A stretch of DNA of 43,938 bases from Sideroxydans sp. (GTDB lineage Bacteria > Pseudomonadota > Gammaproteobacteria > Burkholderiales > Gallionellaceae): the NCBI GenBank assembly GCA_028687425.1, contig JAQUAD010000020.1:1-43938 (forward strand), read 5' to 3'. Below the pieces are notes generated by a model. It had not been told where the DNA came from. It made no database searches and worked only from the letters and a program-made list of their open reading frames with translations. The translations under genes were made by a program, and so were the position numbers. Each line of letters begins with the position of its first letter. The stretch's first letter is position 1. Shown here piece by piece: positions 16,956 to 25,077 of the stretch.

Positions 16956-17836
16956 TCCGTCCTCCCCGCTGCATCCCATGCTGCCGCAGACAGGCAGCCC
17001 TGCTGCTTGCTGCAACGCCGCTGCGTTCCGGCCGCAACCTCGACCATATCGCCCGAAGGCAAGGTCACCGCGACCACGCCTTCGCTCACCCCGACCCACG
17101 TCGTTTCAGCTTTCGCCTCCACCTCGAAGCGAGTGCCCCGCACCGCGAGCGCCGCCACCGGCGTGCGCACTTCGAACTTGCGTCCCACCTTCGCCCTGAG
17201 TCCCTTGATGAAACGGCCATAGCCGTATTCCAGTTCGCCCAGGAAACCCGATGCGACATCGTCCTGCACCACGGTGAAGGCGGTGTTGCCATTCAGCTGC
17301 ACCTCGCCGCTGCCATCCGCCACGAACAACCGCGCCCTGCCGCCCGCGGCAGTCTCGATGCGGTCACCGGCCTGCGCCGCCCCCAGCACCGTATCGCGAT
17401 ACGTACCGTCCGGCCGTCGCACGCGCACCTCGCCTTCGACCGGCACCACCAGCGCGCCCACCGGACGATTGGATTCCGTCCAGAACCGCATGTCCTGCAC
17501 GCTGCGCTCACGTTCTGCCAATAAAGTGCGTGCACGCTGCAACAGCTTTTGCGCATCTGCCACGCCGCGTCTCGATTCGGTCACGGCCATCTCGGAGATA
17601 CTGACCGCTTCCTTGTCGTTCGCCAGCTGCGAATCACGCAGCACCGATTGCGCTATGCGCAGATCGGATTCCGCAACAGACAGTCGATCCTGTGCTTTCT
17701 GAACTGCCGCAGCGGCCTGTTCGCGCAACTCCGTGGCGAACGACAATGCCTTCTGCGCAGTGCTTTCGGCGCTGGAAAGTGGTGGATACAGGGACAGGCA
17801 AAGCAGGACAGGCAGCCAAACGAGTTTGCTTTTCAT
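16952..17836 (-). CDS. FecR-domain periplasmic protein
   Basis: 294 aa. Signal peptide (MKSKLVWLPVLLCLSL...SSA), a coiled-coil segment (about 25-110, RLSVAESDLRIAQSVLRDS) and a FecR domain at about 125-270. The FecR domain shows VPVEGEVRVRRPDG, LGAAQAGDRIETAAGGRARL, FEVRTPVAALAVRGTRFEVE and VGVSEGVVAVTLPSG. Stand-alone FecR proteins without FecI occur in cell-envelope operons; no sigma factor is adjacent. An alternative start 8 codons upstream (17860) exists; neither has a clear Shine-Dalgarno site, and the shorter form gives a better signal peptide. First gene of the exported-protein operon. Confidence 0.78.
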   Translation of the reverse strand: MKSKLVWLPVLLCLSLYPPLSSAESTAQKALSFATELREQAAAAVQKAQDRLSVAESDLRIAQSVLRDSQLANDKEAVSISEMAVTESRRGVADAQKLLQRARTLLAERERSVQDMRFWTESNRPVGALVVPVEGEVRVRRPDGTYRDTVLGAAQAGDRIETAAGGRARLFVADGSGEVQLNGNTAFTVVQDDVASGFLGELEYGYGRFIKGLRAKVGRKFEVRTPVAALAVRGTRFEVEAKAETTWVGVSEGVVAVTLPSGDMVEVAAGTQRRCSKQQGCLSAAAWDAAGRTE

Positions 17837-18176
17837 CGCGAGAATTTGAGGGGTCGACATGATGATTTTGTAGCGTGGTGGGATGAACGCTATCGCTCGT
17901 AAGGTCTGTGGACATCATACGTCAGCGCTTCATCGACTGTAAATCTTGCGCATGCAGCATCCCTGCGACATGAATCCGCACGTCCTCCTGCGATTGAAAA
18001 ATCACGTTGACGCCGCTCCGCAGGCATGACAATAATCCGCCCCATGAACGCTCTGCACCTCAACCACTGCAATGTACGACTGCATCCCGTCGCGATGAAG
18101 CGCGCGGTATGGCGTATTGCGCGCGGTGGCGCGGGAGGTTCGCAGTAGTTTCGCAGTTTTCGTAACCGGATCTCCC
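17837..18176 (+). other. Gene-free stretch upstream of a terminator; possible leader
   Basis: Between the divergent FecR operon and the DMT transporter. It holds a 34-codon frame (18044-18148) without a Shine-Dalgarno site and the short repeat TTCGCAGT (18139 and 18150 regions), then the terminator at 18177. I see no tRNA or known riboswitch. Confidence 0.4.
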
Positions 18177-18213
18177 AAGGCCACAGACATCACGCTGTGG
18201 CCTTTTTGTTTTT
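18177..18213 (+). terminator. Strong rho-independent terminator / possible attenuator
   Basis: Stem AAGGCCACAG / CTGTGGCCTT (10 bp, 8-nt loop) followed by TTTGTTTTTT. It stands 70 bp before the DMT transporter and is not preceded by a convincing gene on this strand. It either ends a small RNA or acts as an attenuator for the transporter. Confidence 0.8.
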
Positions 18214-18218
18214 TCACC

Positions 18219-18242
18219 GTTCGTATTCCGGCTCGTACGAAC
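18219..18242. promoter_or_regulatory. Operator-like inverted repeat
   Basis: GTTCGTA-N10-TACGAAC lies between the terminator and the DMT transporter start, 41 bp upstream of the ATG. The spacing suits a dimeric regulator; the regulator is unknown. Confidence 0.45.
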
Positions 18243-18283
18243 AGTGAATTTGCAGCTAACTAATAGAGTCTATGGAGAACATC

Positions 18284-19162
18284 ATGTCGTTACCGGCAGC
18301 ATTCGTTTCTGTCGTTCTGATCTGGTCCACCACGCCGCTCGCCATCAAGTGGAGCTCGCTCGGTATCGGTTTCAGCTTTGCGGTCTTCTCGCGTATGGCG
18401 ATCGGCGTCCTGCTGTGCATCGCCCTGCTGGCGATGTTCCGCATCCGCTTCCCGATGCACAGCAAGGCGCGACAGGCCTATGTCGCAGGCGGCGTGAGCA
18501 TGTTCGCCGCGATGGCGCTCACCTACTGGTCGGCGCAATACGTCAGTTCGGGCATGATCGCGGTGCTGTTCGGTCTGTCTCCGCTCATCACCAGCCTGGG
18601 CGCCATGTTGTGGCTGGATGAGGAAGCACTCACGCGCAACAAGGTGGCGGGCATGGGGCTGGGTGTGCTCGGCCTGCTGATGGTGTTCTACGGCGGACTC
18701 GATCTCGGCTCCAACGCGGGCATCGGCATCGTCACGCTGTTGTGCGGCGTCACTGCGCAATCGCTGGGACTGGTGTGGGTGAAGCGCATCGGCGACGACA
18801 GCCCGCCGCTGGCGATGACCTGCGGCACGTTGGCCGTGTCGCTGCCGCTGTTCCTTGCCGCCTGGTTCCTGATGGACGGCCATGTGCCCAGCAGCGTGCC
18901 GCAGCAATCCATCGCGGCGACCTTGTACCTGGGGGTGTTCGGTTCGGTGCTCGGTTTCGCGCTGTACTTCTATCTGGTCAAACACATGGATACCGGCCGC
19001 GTCGCGCTGATCACCCTCATCACCCCGGTGCTGGCCCTGCTGCTCGGACATGCCCTGAACAACGAGACCATCCTGCCGCAGGTGTGGATCGGCACGGCCA
19101 GCATCGTGGCAGGGCTGGGACTGCACCAGTGGGGCGGACGCTGGGGCTGGCGGCTTCGGTAA
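18284..19162 (+). CDS. DMT-superfamily (EamA) transporter
   Basis: 292 aa, ten predicted membrane helices in two EamA halves (about 5-135 and 150-285). Typical features include the N-terminal IWSTTPLAIKW and VFGSVLGFALYFYLVKHMDTGR near the second-half helices. Members usually export amino acids or other small metabolites; the substrate cannot be assigned. The ATG at 18284 has GGAGA 7 nt upstream and is preferred over the ATG at 18272. The leader contains a terminator and an inverted repeat, suggesting regulated expression. Confidence 0.9.
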   Translation: MSLPAAFVSVVLIWSTTPLAIKWSSLGIGFSFAVFSRMAIGVLLCIALLAMFRIRFPMHSKARQAYVAGGVSMFAAMALTYWSAQYVSSGMIAVLFGLSPLITSLGAMLWLDEEALTRNKVAGMGLGVLGLLMVFYGGLDLGSNAGIGIVTLLCGVTAQSLGLVWVKRIGDDSPPLAMTCGTLAVSLPLFLAAWFLMDGHVPSSVPQQSIAATLYLGVFGSVLGFALYFYLVKHMDTGRVALITLITPVLALLLGHALNNETILPQVWIGTASIVAGLGLHQWGGRWGWRLR

Positions 19163-19207
19163 GACCGTGCACCTGCATATCAGGATGCTGCACCGCTGAA
19201 GCCTGCT

Positions 19208-21232
19208 TCAGTTTGCAGCCGCGACCAGGCTCACCTGGTTGCGGCCCGCAGCCTTGGCCTGATACATGGCCGTATCGGCGCGTTTCAGCACGGCATCCAC
19301 ATTCTCATCGTCGGCACACAGGCAGGTTACTCCGATGGAGACAGTGAAGTGAATTGCCTCTCCGCTATCGATCGGCACTTCGGTGGCGGCAAGCGCCAGT
19401 CGCAGTCTTTCCGCCGCATCCATCGCATGCTGCGTATTCGTCTCCGGCATCATCACAACGAATTCCTCGCCGCCGAAGCGACCGACGATATCTATCTCGC
19501 GCAAGGTATGCAGGCAGACGTCACTCAGTTTTCGCAGCACTGCATCGCCTGCATAGTGGCCGTAGCTGTCGTTCACCTGCTTGAAGTGGTCCACATCGAA
19601 CATCAACAGTGCCAACGGTTTCACGTACCGTCTCGCGCGCAGCAATTCCTGCTCTGCCAGTTCGTAGAAATGACGCCGGTTGTTCAATCCCGTCAGCACA
19701 TCGGTCTGCGCACGACGCTCCAGTTCACGCTCGAAGCGCTTGATCTCGGTGATGTCGTGGAAGGCCACCACGATCCCCGTACTGCCCGCCTGCTTGACCA
19801 GTACCGACGCACTCACCGACACCGGCAGTAAAGAACCATCCTTGCACCTGAACAATTCTTCCAGGCTGTGATAAGTCGCCCCCGTCTCCAGCACCTTCAA
19901 CATCTTGCAAGCGGATCTTGGCTCCTGCGTACCATCTGCGTTCACATGCATCAACTCGTGCATGTCCTGCCCCAGCATATCCATCAGTTCGTATCCCAGC
20001 ATGGTGGTCACAGCCTTGTTGGCAAACGTGATCCTGCCGGTACTATCCATCACCAGCAAACCATCGCTCATGGTGCCGGTTATCTCGCGCAGATTCCTCT
20101 CTTTCTCCTGCAACCAGCTTAATGCCTGCCTGCGCCCGAGGCTGGTATAGCTGATGATCGCGATACCCAATGCAAGCAGCGAATAGACGACCAGCAACAT
20201 GAAACGGCCACTGTCCTGATTGAAAAAGGACCGCCCGTGCAAGGATTCCATGGAGACAAAGGCTACGATTTTCCAGTAATAGTCCGTGGCTGCGATCTCG
20301 CGCTGACTTGGCGCGCTGGGCAGCGGCGAACCGGTTGATGAGTGCAGTTCCGGCTTTAACGGGTGAGCCGTACTGAATACGAAAAGACCATTCTTCGTTT
20401 TCAGCGCGCCCTTGTCGCCGGTACTGATCGTTTGCCACTCCGCCGGGAATTCGTTGCCGAAAGTATGTTCCGCCTTGCCCAGCATGAATCCCCACTCATC
20501 CTCGGGTTTGGATGCACTCAGCCAATAACCATCCCGGTTCAGCAACATCGCGCCACGCTGCTCGCCGCCCTGAATGGCGCTACGGAAGTGTTCCAGCACA
20601 TCCAGACCGAAATAGTTCAGCAGCAACACACCGCGCTTGCGGCCTGCCTTGTCGAACACGGGCATACCGAAACGGATCATCGGCTTGAAAGGGCGTTCAA
20701 GTTCCCCGTGCTCGATGTTCAGATCCAGCGGAGACACATATATCTCTCCCTGCCCCAGCTTGACGGTGTCACGAAAGAAGTAGCGCCCCGACTTGTCCTG
20801 CAATTTTGCACGCGGAACGATAGCGGGCTGGCCGTCGTTGAAGTTGACGCGAACCGTCTCCATGCCGGCCGCATCGATAAGGCGTATTTGGTCATAGCGT
20901 TTGCTCTCGCTCGCCACCACCAGGAACTGGCTCTCCAGATCGGCCAGCTCTGCAGCCCCCCCGCGCTCGACATAGTGACGCAATGCCGGCGTCGTGGCGA
21001 GTACTCGCAAGGTAGAGATCACCTCATGGAAATCCTGCGCGATCTGCACCCGCGCGTTCTCGACCAGTGCAGCCTCGCGCACTTTGGTGATTTCCAGATT
21101 ATGGCGTCTGTCCGCGTCCTTATAGGCCACGACGACCATGGTGAGCAGCAACGCAGCTGGAAAGAACAGAAACACAAAGCGCAAGAAAAAATCGCGCAAG
21201 CGGATCTTCTCATCACTTCGATAAAATAGCAT
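19208..21232 (-). CDS. Membrane Cache-PAS-GGDEF diguanylate cyclase
   Basis: 674 aa. TM1 (about 14-38, FFLRFVFLFFPAALLLTMVV), a periplasmic dCache-type sensor (about 45-335), TM2 (about 348-368, FMLLVVYSLLALGIAIISYT), PAS (about 380-505) and GGDEF (about 510-670). The catalytic motif is GGEEF, with the I-site REID five residues before it, so an active, feedback-inhibited cyclase is expected. The ATG at 21232 follows GAGGAGG; the ATG 10 codons upstream has no such site. It converges on the DMT transporter. The extracellular ligand is unknown. Confidence 0.9.
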   Translation of the reverse strand: MLFYRSDEKIRLRDFFLRFVFLFFPAALLLTMVVVAYKDADRRHNLEITKVREAALVENARVQIAQDFHEVISTLRVLATTPALRHYVERGGAAELADLESQFLVVASESKRYDQIRLIDAAGMETVRVNFNDGQPAIVPRAKLQDKSGRYFFRDTVKLGQGEIYVSPLDLNIEHGELERPFKPMIRFGMPVFDKAGRKRGVLLLNYFGLDVLEHFRSAIQGGEQRGAMLLNRDGYWLSASKPEDEWGFMLGKAEHTFGNEFPAEWQTISTGDKGALKTKNGLFVFSTAHPLKPELHSSTGSPLPSAPSQREIAATDYYWKIVAFVSMESLHGRSFFNQDSGRFMLLVVYSLLALGIAIISYTSLGRRQALSWLQEKERNLREITGTMSDGLLVMDSTGRITFANKAVTTMLGYELMDMLGQDMHELMHVNADGTQEPRSACKMLKVLETGATYHSLEELFRCKDGSLLPVSVSASVLVKQAGSTGIVVAFHDITEIKRFERELERRAQTDVLTGLNNRRHFYELAEQELLRARRYVKPLALLMFDVDHFKQVNDSYGHYAGDAVLRKLSDVCLHTLREIDIVGRFGGEEFVVMMPETNTQHAMDAAERLRLALAATEVPIDSGEAIHFTVSIGVTCLCADDENVDAVLKRADTAMYQAKAAGRNQVSLVAAAN

Positions 21233-21533
21233 CAATCCTCCTCGGTACCGGCACAGGATCACTTATTGGGTGAATTCGGGTGTGATCTCCATCAAGCCGG
21301 CACCATGCGACCACATTACCCAGCGCCGATCGATTTGTCCACGAAGCGTATGTCGATACCGTACCGATTCACCCTGTTTTAGCTCACAGAAGCATTGCCA
21401 ACAGGATGCCGGAATGCATTCGAACGCGCCTGCAGCACGGTTGGCTAATTCGCACTATGAATGTGGACGTTGCTGCATTGATTTGCGATAGACTGCCGCG
21501 CCTTTTCATGATCACCACGAATACCCGGAATAT

Positions 21534-22271
21534 ATGCAACGCCTGTTCTTCTCCTTGGTTTTTGCAATCTCGCTGGTCATATCGCCGCATGCATCAGCCG
21601 ACCAGCACGACTTCGAACAATGCCGCCAGATCTTCGCCAACGGCGAACCGCCGCTCATCAAACAGCAGGACGCGCAGAAACTGCGCGCGCTCTGCTTCAG
21701 CGCTTTCGCCGTGCTGCACTCCGGCCAGAGCCGCACGCCGCTCTACGTCGCCGAACGACTCAACCGCAAGACGTTGCAAAGCGCACATGAAAAGCGCAAG
21801 GACAAATTCTTCGCCGATGCGCGCCTGCCCCGTGCCGAGCGCGCGGAGCTGGACGACTACAAAGGCTCCGGTTACGACCGCGGCCACATGGCACCCGCAG
21901 CAGACATGACCACGCCGGAATCCATGGCGCAAAGCTTTTCGCTCGCCAACATGGTGCCGCAAGCGCCGCTAAACAACCGCAAGGCCTGGGCAGGGATAGA
22001 GAAATCCACGCGCAAATATGTGATGCGCGCCCAGAGCGATGTGTACGTGATCAGCGGCCCGGTATTCGACTCCGCCCCCGCCACCATCGGACACAACCGT
22101 GTCTGGGTGCCAAGGCATCTGTTCAAACTGGTCTACGACCCTGCCGCGAACAAGGCATGGGCGCACTGGGTCGACAATCAGGACACGGCAAAGGTCGGCA
22201 AGCCGATCAGCTATCCGGAACTCGTCAAACGCACCGGCATTAGTTTCCTGCCAAACTACCGGGGCAGTTAA
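21534..22271 (+). CDS. Secreted DNA/RNA non-specific endonuclease (NUC1 family)
   Basis: 245 aa with a signal peptide (MQRLFFSLVFAISLVISPHASA, about 22 residues). The beta-beta-alpha metal nuclease core has DRGHMAPAAD with catalytic H118, and LANMVPQAPLNNRKAW with the Mg-binding Asn. GPVFDSAP and VWVPRHLFKLVYDP complete the family pattern. It degrades nucleic acid in the periplasm or outside the cell, perhaps for phosphate or nucleotide salvage. The next gene starts 26 bp downstream and may be co-transcribed. Confidence 0.9.
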   Translation: MQRLFFSLVFAISLVISPHASADQHDFEQCRQIFANGEPPLIKQQDAQKLRALCFSAFAVLHSGQSRTPLYVAERLNRKTLQSAHEKRKDKFFADARLPRAERAELDDYKGSGYDRGHMAPAADMTTPESMAQSFSLANMVPQAPLNNRKAWAGIEKSTRKYVMRAQSDVYVISGPVFDSAPATIGHNRVWVPRHLFKLVYDPAANKAWAHWVDNQDTAKVGKPISYPELVKRTGISFLPNYRGS

Positions 22272-22297
22272 ACCAACCACTCTTTCAGGAATAAATA

Positions 22298-22684
22298 ATG
22301 AGAACCTTGATACGAATGTTTTTCCGCACACTGCGTCTGGTACTGATGCCGTTCATGCTGCTATGGGCGAAGCTGGCGATGCCCAAGGGCATGGTGCGCA
22401 GCGCGGAAGCGCAGCAACAGGTCGATAGCGAATGCGCAAAACTGGCGCTGTACCACTTCCAGACCTGCCCGTTCTGCATCAAGGTACGCCACGAGATGGG
22501 ACGCCTGTCATTGCCGATCACACTGCGCGACGCGCAGCATGATGCGGAACACAAGGAAGCTTTGCTGCAAGGCGGCGGCAAAGTGCAGACACCTTGCCTG
22601 CGCATCACCGGCGATGATGGTCAGGTGCAGTGGATGTATGAATCGGGAGACATCATTCGCTACTTGCAGCAGCGGTTTGGGTGA
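22298..22684 (+). CDS. Membrane-anchored glutaredoxin-like protein
   Basis: 128 aa. An N-terminal hydrophobic anchor (about 5-27, IRMFFRTLRLVLMPFMLLWA) precedes a glutaredoxin/GST-N fold (about 50-128) with the dithiol CPFC (57-60), the cis-Pro context QTPCL and YESGDIIRYL (glutathione contact). Predicted thiol-disulfide exchange at the membrane. An AGGAATAAATA site precedes the ATG. The topology (which side holds the CPFC) is not certain. Confidence 0.85.
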   Translation: MRTLIRMFFRTLRLVLMPFMLLWAKLAMPKGMVRSAEAQQQVDSECAKLALYHFQTCPFCIKVRHEMGRLSLPITLRDAQHDAEHKEALLQGGGKVQTPCLRITGDDGQVQWMYESGDIIRYLQQRFG

Positions 22685-22972
22685 TGCTGTTGTGCATTGC
22701 GGCGGAGGCGGGAATCACATACGGCGCAATGCCCGTTGGTTATTGCGCCTTACGCGAGTTGGGCGTCTCGACCTAATCAAGAAGCGCAAGATTTTTGTTC
22801 TGACAATTAGCAAGTGAGGGTTGACTATTCTCGTGCTTGCCTTTCGCCAACCTTCTGCAAGGCTTTTCAAAATCTCCCAGCCGTATTACCTAGCTTGTGT
22901 TTCTCTATCGATACAAAGAAACATGCAAAAACATCTTGGATTTAACGCGCTGGCACAACAGATTTAGGAATC
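22685..22972. other. AT-rich gene-free stretch
   Basis: No credible gene, RNA or mobile-element end seen. Composition shifts to AT-rich, marking the start of the accessory segment that runs to about 24.7 kb. Confidence 0.5.
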
Positions 22973-23047
22973 TTAGGCAAGACTGACGGGCGCAAGCGGC
23001 CTCGTATCACTCAGAAAAGATTCGCCATCGGTTATAAAACGGGCCAT
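22973..23047 (-). CDS. Possible 24-aa small protein
   Basis: Product MARFITDGES followed by FLSDTRPLAPVSLA. Too short for homology by eye. Support is a very strong Shine-Dalgarno site (AGGAGG, 8 nt before the ATG) and an upstream AT-rich region with TATCTATATT. There is no hydrophobic segment, so it is not a typical type I toxin. It could be a leader peptide, a RiPP-type precursor or chance. Confidence 0.35.
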   Translation of the reverse strand: MARFITDGESFLSDTRPLAPVSLA

Positions 23048-23110
23048 AGTTGTCCCTCCTATAAACGCCCAAATATAGATACTTCTGGAGCGAGGTTGAT
23101 TGTATACAAC

Positions 23111-23133
23111 GCCCCCTAGCAATGCTAAGGGGC
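23111..23133. repeat. Hairpin between the 209-aa gene and the small frame
   Basis: GCCCCCTAGC-AAT-GCTAAGGGGC, a 10-bp stem with one mismatch. It lies downstream of the 209-aa gene on the minus strand and may serve as its terminator, although no long U run follows. Confidence 0.45.
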
Positions 23134-23207
23134 AGGTCTGCAATTGAGCAAAAAATATTGCAAGACCGGACCTCATACTTCCATTAGGCCTCAGGTTGAA
23201 AACCGTA

Positions 23208-23837
23208 CTATGGCTGTGGCCTTGCATCTTTTATTCGCTTGATTTCCTCAATAAGGTCAACCACCCGCCAGCGTTTACTCTGTAGATCGAACCGTACAAA
23301 AACTTCATGTGCATTCGGGTTTGGAAGCGATGCAATTCCGAGCGTTATGTCATCGGAACCTCCTTCTAGGTGATGATACTTGAGAAGCGTAAATAGCTGA
23401 GAGGTCGCATATTTGTACTGATCTTCAGTCATCCCGTCGCAAAAAATAAACTTCATGCGCTGGTTGCTTCTAGTAACTGAGTAAATACCGAAAAGCCAAG
23501 AGCCTTCATCCACAACTTTTCCCTTGCCTGAGGTAAAGGTCTTGAACTTTGATCGGTCGCACCTAAAGAGGCGAACAACAAGAGACTGGAGGGTGGCCTT
23601 GAATCGTGGGTACGCAAACTCTAGAGAATCTTCAGCTGCTTTGGCGAGAAATTTATCAATAAACGGCTTTGCTATGTAAATGGCGATTGCTGGAACAATC
23701 ATCCATTCAAGCGCGGCCATCTGTTGATTCGAGCGAGATTCCGCTTGAAGTGCAATCCCTTCCAAGTTGGATGCGGAGGAAATTTCTTCGAACATGTCTT
23801 GTTCGAAATTATCACTGTGGGAAATCCCAATATCCAT
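23208..23837 (-). CDS. Hypothetical protein (209 aa) with one membrane segment
   Basis: No family recognised. The N-terminal 45 residues are polar; a hydrophobic segment (about 45-60, WMIVPAIAIYIAKPF) is followed by a soluble domain containing SWLFGIYSVTRSNQRMKFIFCDG and YKYATSQLFTLLKYHH. Codon use is AT-rich, unlike the nif genes, which suggests transfer. It stands alone between a hairpin and the toxin-antitoxin pair. A membrane-associated effector of a mobile or defence element is possible but not shown. Confidence 0.55.
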   Translation of the reverse strand: MDIGISHSDNFEQDMFEEISSASNLEGIALQAESRSNQQMAALEWMIVPAIAIYIAKPFIDKFLAKAAEDSLEFAYPRFKATLQSLVVRLFRCDRSKFKTFTSGKGKVVDEGSWLFGIYSVTRSNQRMKFIFCDGMTEDQYKYATSQLFTLLKYHHLEGGSDDITLGIASLPNPNAHEVFVRFDLQSKRWRVVDLIEEIKRIKDARPQP

Positions 23838-23951
23838 GGCAGTGGCTCCTAAAAAAGGACGTTTAGGAAACGTTTATGGTCATGTCTTGCAATCAAACAA
23901 GAATCAATTTTGCAAAATCCAATCCCGATCTTCGTTGCTTCTCAGTAACGC

Positions 23952-24284
23952 TTACACCAGCACTTCAAGACCGTGTTTTTCAACCACGCTCAACAAACGA
24001 AGCGCCATCCCGCTTGGGCGTTTCTGGCCGGTTTCCCACTTCTGAACAGTAGATTCACTGGTGTTCAAATAGCGCGCAAAGACAGGTTGGCTGACGTGAG
24101 CGTGCTCGCGAATGCGTTTGATGTCCTGAGCATTGAACTCCGGGACAACATCCAGGCAGAGCGCATCGTATTCGCGTAGCGTCGTTTTGGTGATGGCACC
24201 CGCACGGTGCAATCCGCTTGCTGCACTATGAATAGCGGCAAATGCGTCGCTCTTGGGTTTTGCTGTAGTCGTTTTAGTCGTCAT
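23952..24284 (-). CDS. HigA/NadS-type antitoxin, XRE HTH
   Basis: 110 aa. A long N-terminus (MTTKTTTAKPKSDAFAAIHS), then a C-terminal HTH: NAQDIKRIREHAHVSQPVFA, RYLNTSESTVQKWETGQKRP and SGMALRLLSVVEKHGLEVL. It overlaps the upstream toxin gene by 11 bp, the toxin-first order of higBA-like pairs. It would neutralise the toxin and repress the operon. Confidence 0.88.
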   Translation of the reverse strand: MTTKTTTAKPKSDAFAAIHSAASGLHRAGAITKTTLREYDALCLDVVPEFNAQDIKRIREHAHVSQPVFARYLNTSESTVQKWETGQKRPSGMALRLLSVVEKHGLEVLV

Positions 24285-24651
24285 GGCATATCTCCAGTAA
24301 TTCTTTATTCGCCAACAGGGCGGCAATCTTCTCTTCCCCGGCACTCGCATAGTCCTTCGCCAATTTCTTGAAGGCGGTCAATTCATTCGGCGTGATGTTC
24401 TCGCGATCCTTCTTGGCAAAGAGGTAGGCATATATCCAACGCTTCCCTGCCTTGGCCAAAATGATTGATCGGTGCATGTTGTCGTTCAGGCGTTTCTTGA
24501 ACACCCCGCCACCAAGATCATCCGCTTGCCCTTGCATGACCTGCCGGATGGCTCGGCACAAATCCTCATCGGGTATCTTGGCCTTGCGCGCTTCTTTGGC
24601 AAACCATGCTGTCTTGAATGCTCGAACGGTGATTGGAGGCTTTTGGGGCAT
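24274..24651 (-). CDS. RelE/HigB-like toxin (type II TA)
   Basis: 125 aa of the RelE-like family paired with NadS-type antitoxins. Key segments are FAKEARKAKIPDEDLCRAIR, GGGVFKKRLNDNMHRSIILA, KAGKRWIYAYLFAKKDRENI and a helical C-terminus (TAFKKLAKDYASAGEEKIAA). These toxins are predicted ribosome-dependent mRNA nucleases. The start ATG at 24651 is preferred to one five codons upstream. It is the first gene of the pair. Confidence 0.88.
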   Translation of the reverse strand: MPQKPPITVRAFKTAWFAKEARKAKIPDEDLCRAIRQVMQGQADDLGGGVFKKRLNDNMHRSIILAKAGKRWIYAYLFAKKDRENITPNELTAFKKLAKDYASAGEEKIAALLANKELLEICHDD

Positions 24652-24722
24652 GGCAAATGGTAGCACTTGGTGCTACCCGCCTCAACCCCTGCTTTTGACC
24701 ATATGGATAGAAAGAAGACGAC

Positions 24723-25073
24723 TTACAGAATCCCCAGCACCTGCTCCGGTGGCCTGCCGATAGCCGCCCTGTCGCCATTGATCACGATCGGTCGCTCCAG
24801 CAGTTTCGGGTTGTCGGCAATGATCTGCAGCCATTCGGCATCGGGCCGCTCATCTGTCTGAGAGATGCCGAGTTCTTTGGCAAGGTCTTCGTTGAAGCGG
24901 ATGATGGCCTTGGGGCCTTTGCCCAGTTTCTTCACTACTTCTGCCAGCGCCGCCACTGTGGGGGAGGTTTCCAGATATGTGATCAGTTCCGGCGCTATGC
25001 CTTTTTCCTGCAACAGGGCTAGGGTCGCTCTGCATTTGCTGCATTTGGGGTTGTGATACATCGAGACGTTCAT
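24723..25073 (-). CDS. arsC: Arsenate reductase / Spx-like ArsC-family protein
   Basis: 116 aa. N-terminal MYHNPKCSKCRATLALL holds the nucleophilic cysteine of ArsC (HNPxCxxxRxTL). YLETSPT follows the first domain, and the C-terminal ERPIVINGDRAAIGRPPEQV carries the arginines that bind arsenate in E. coli ArsC. Length is slightly shorter than the 141-aa E. coli enzyme. No other ars genes are nearby, so a general glutaredoxin-dependent reductase or regulatory role is equally possible. Four bp downstream of the Anbu gene on the same strand would suggest coupling; here it follows Anbu in the transcription direction. Confidence 0.85.
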   Translation of the reverse strand: MNVSMYHNPKCSKCRATLALLQEKGIAPELITYLETSPTVAALAEVVKKLGKGPKAIIRFNEDLAKELGISQTDERPDAEWLQIIADNPKLLERPIVINGDRAAIGRPPEQVLGIL

Positions 25074-25077
25074 GTGC

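Noticed and set aside
18044-18148. 34-codon frame as a real gene
   Set aside because: No ribosome site and no recognisable composition bias; kept only as a possible leader peptide.
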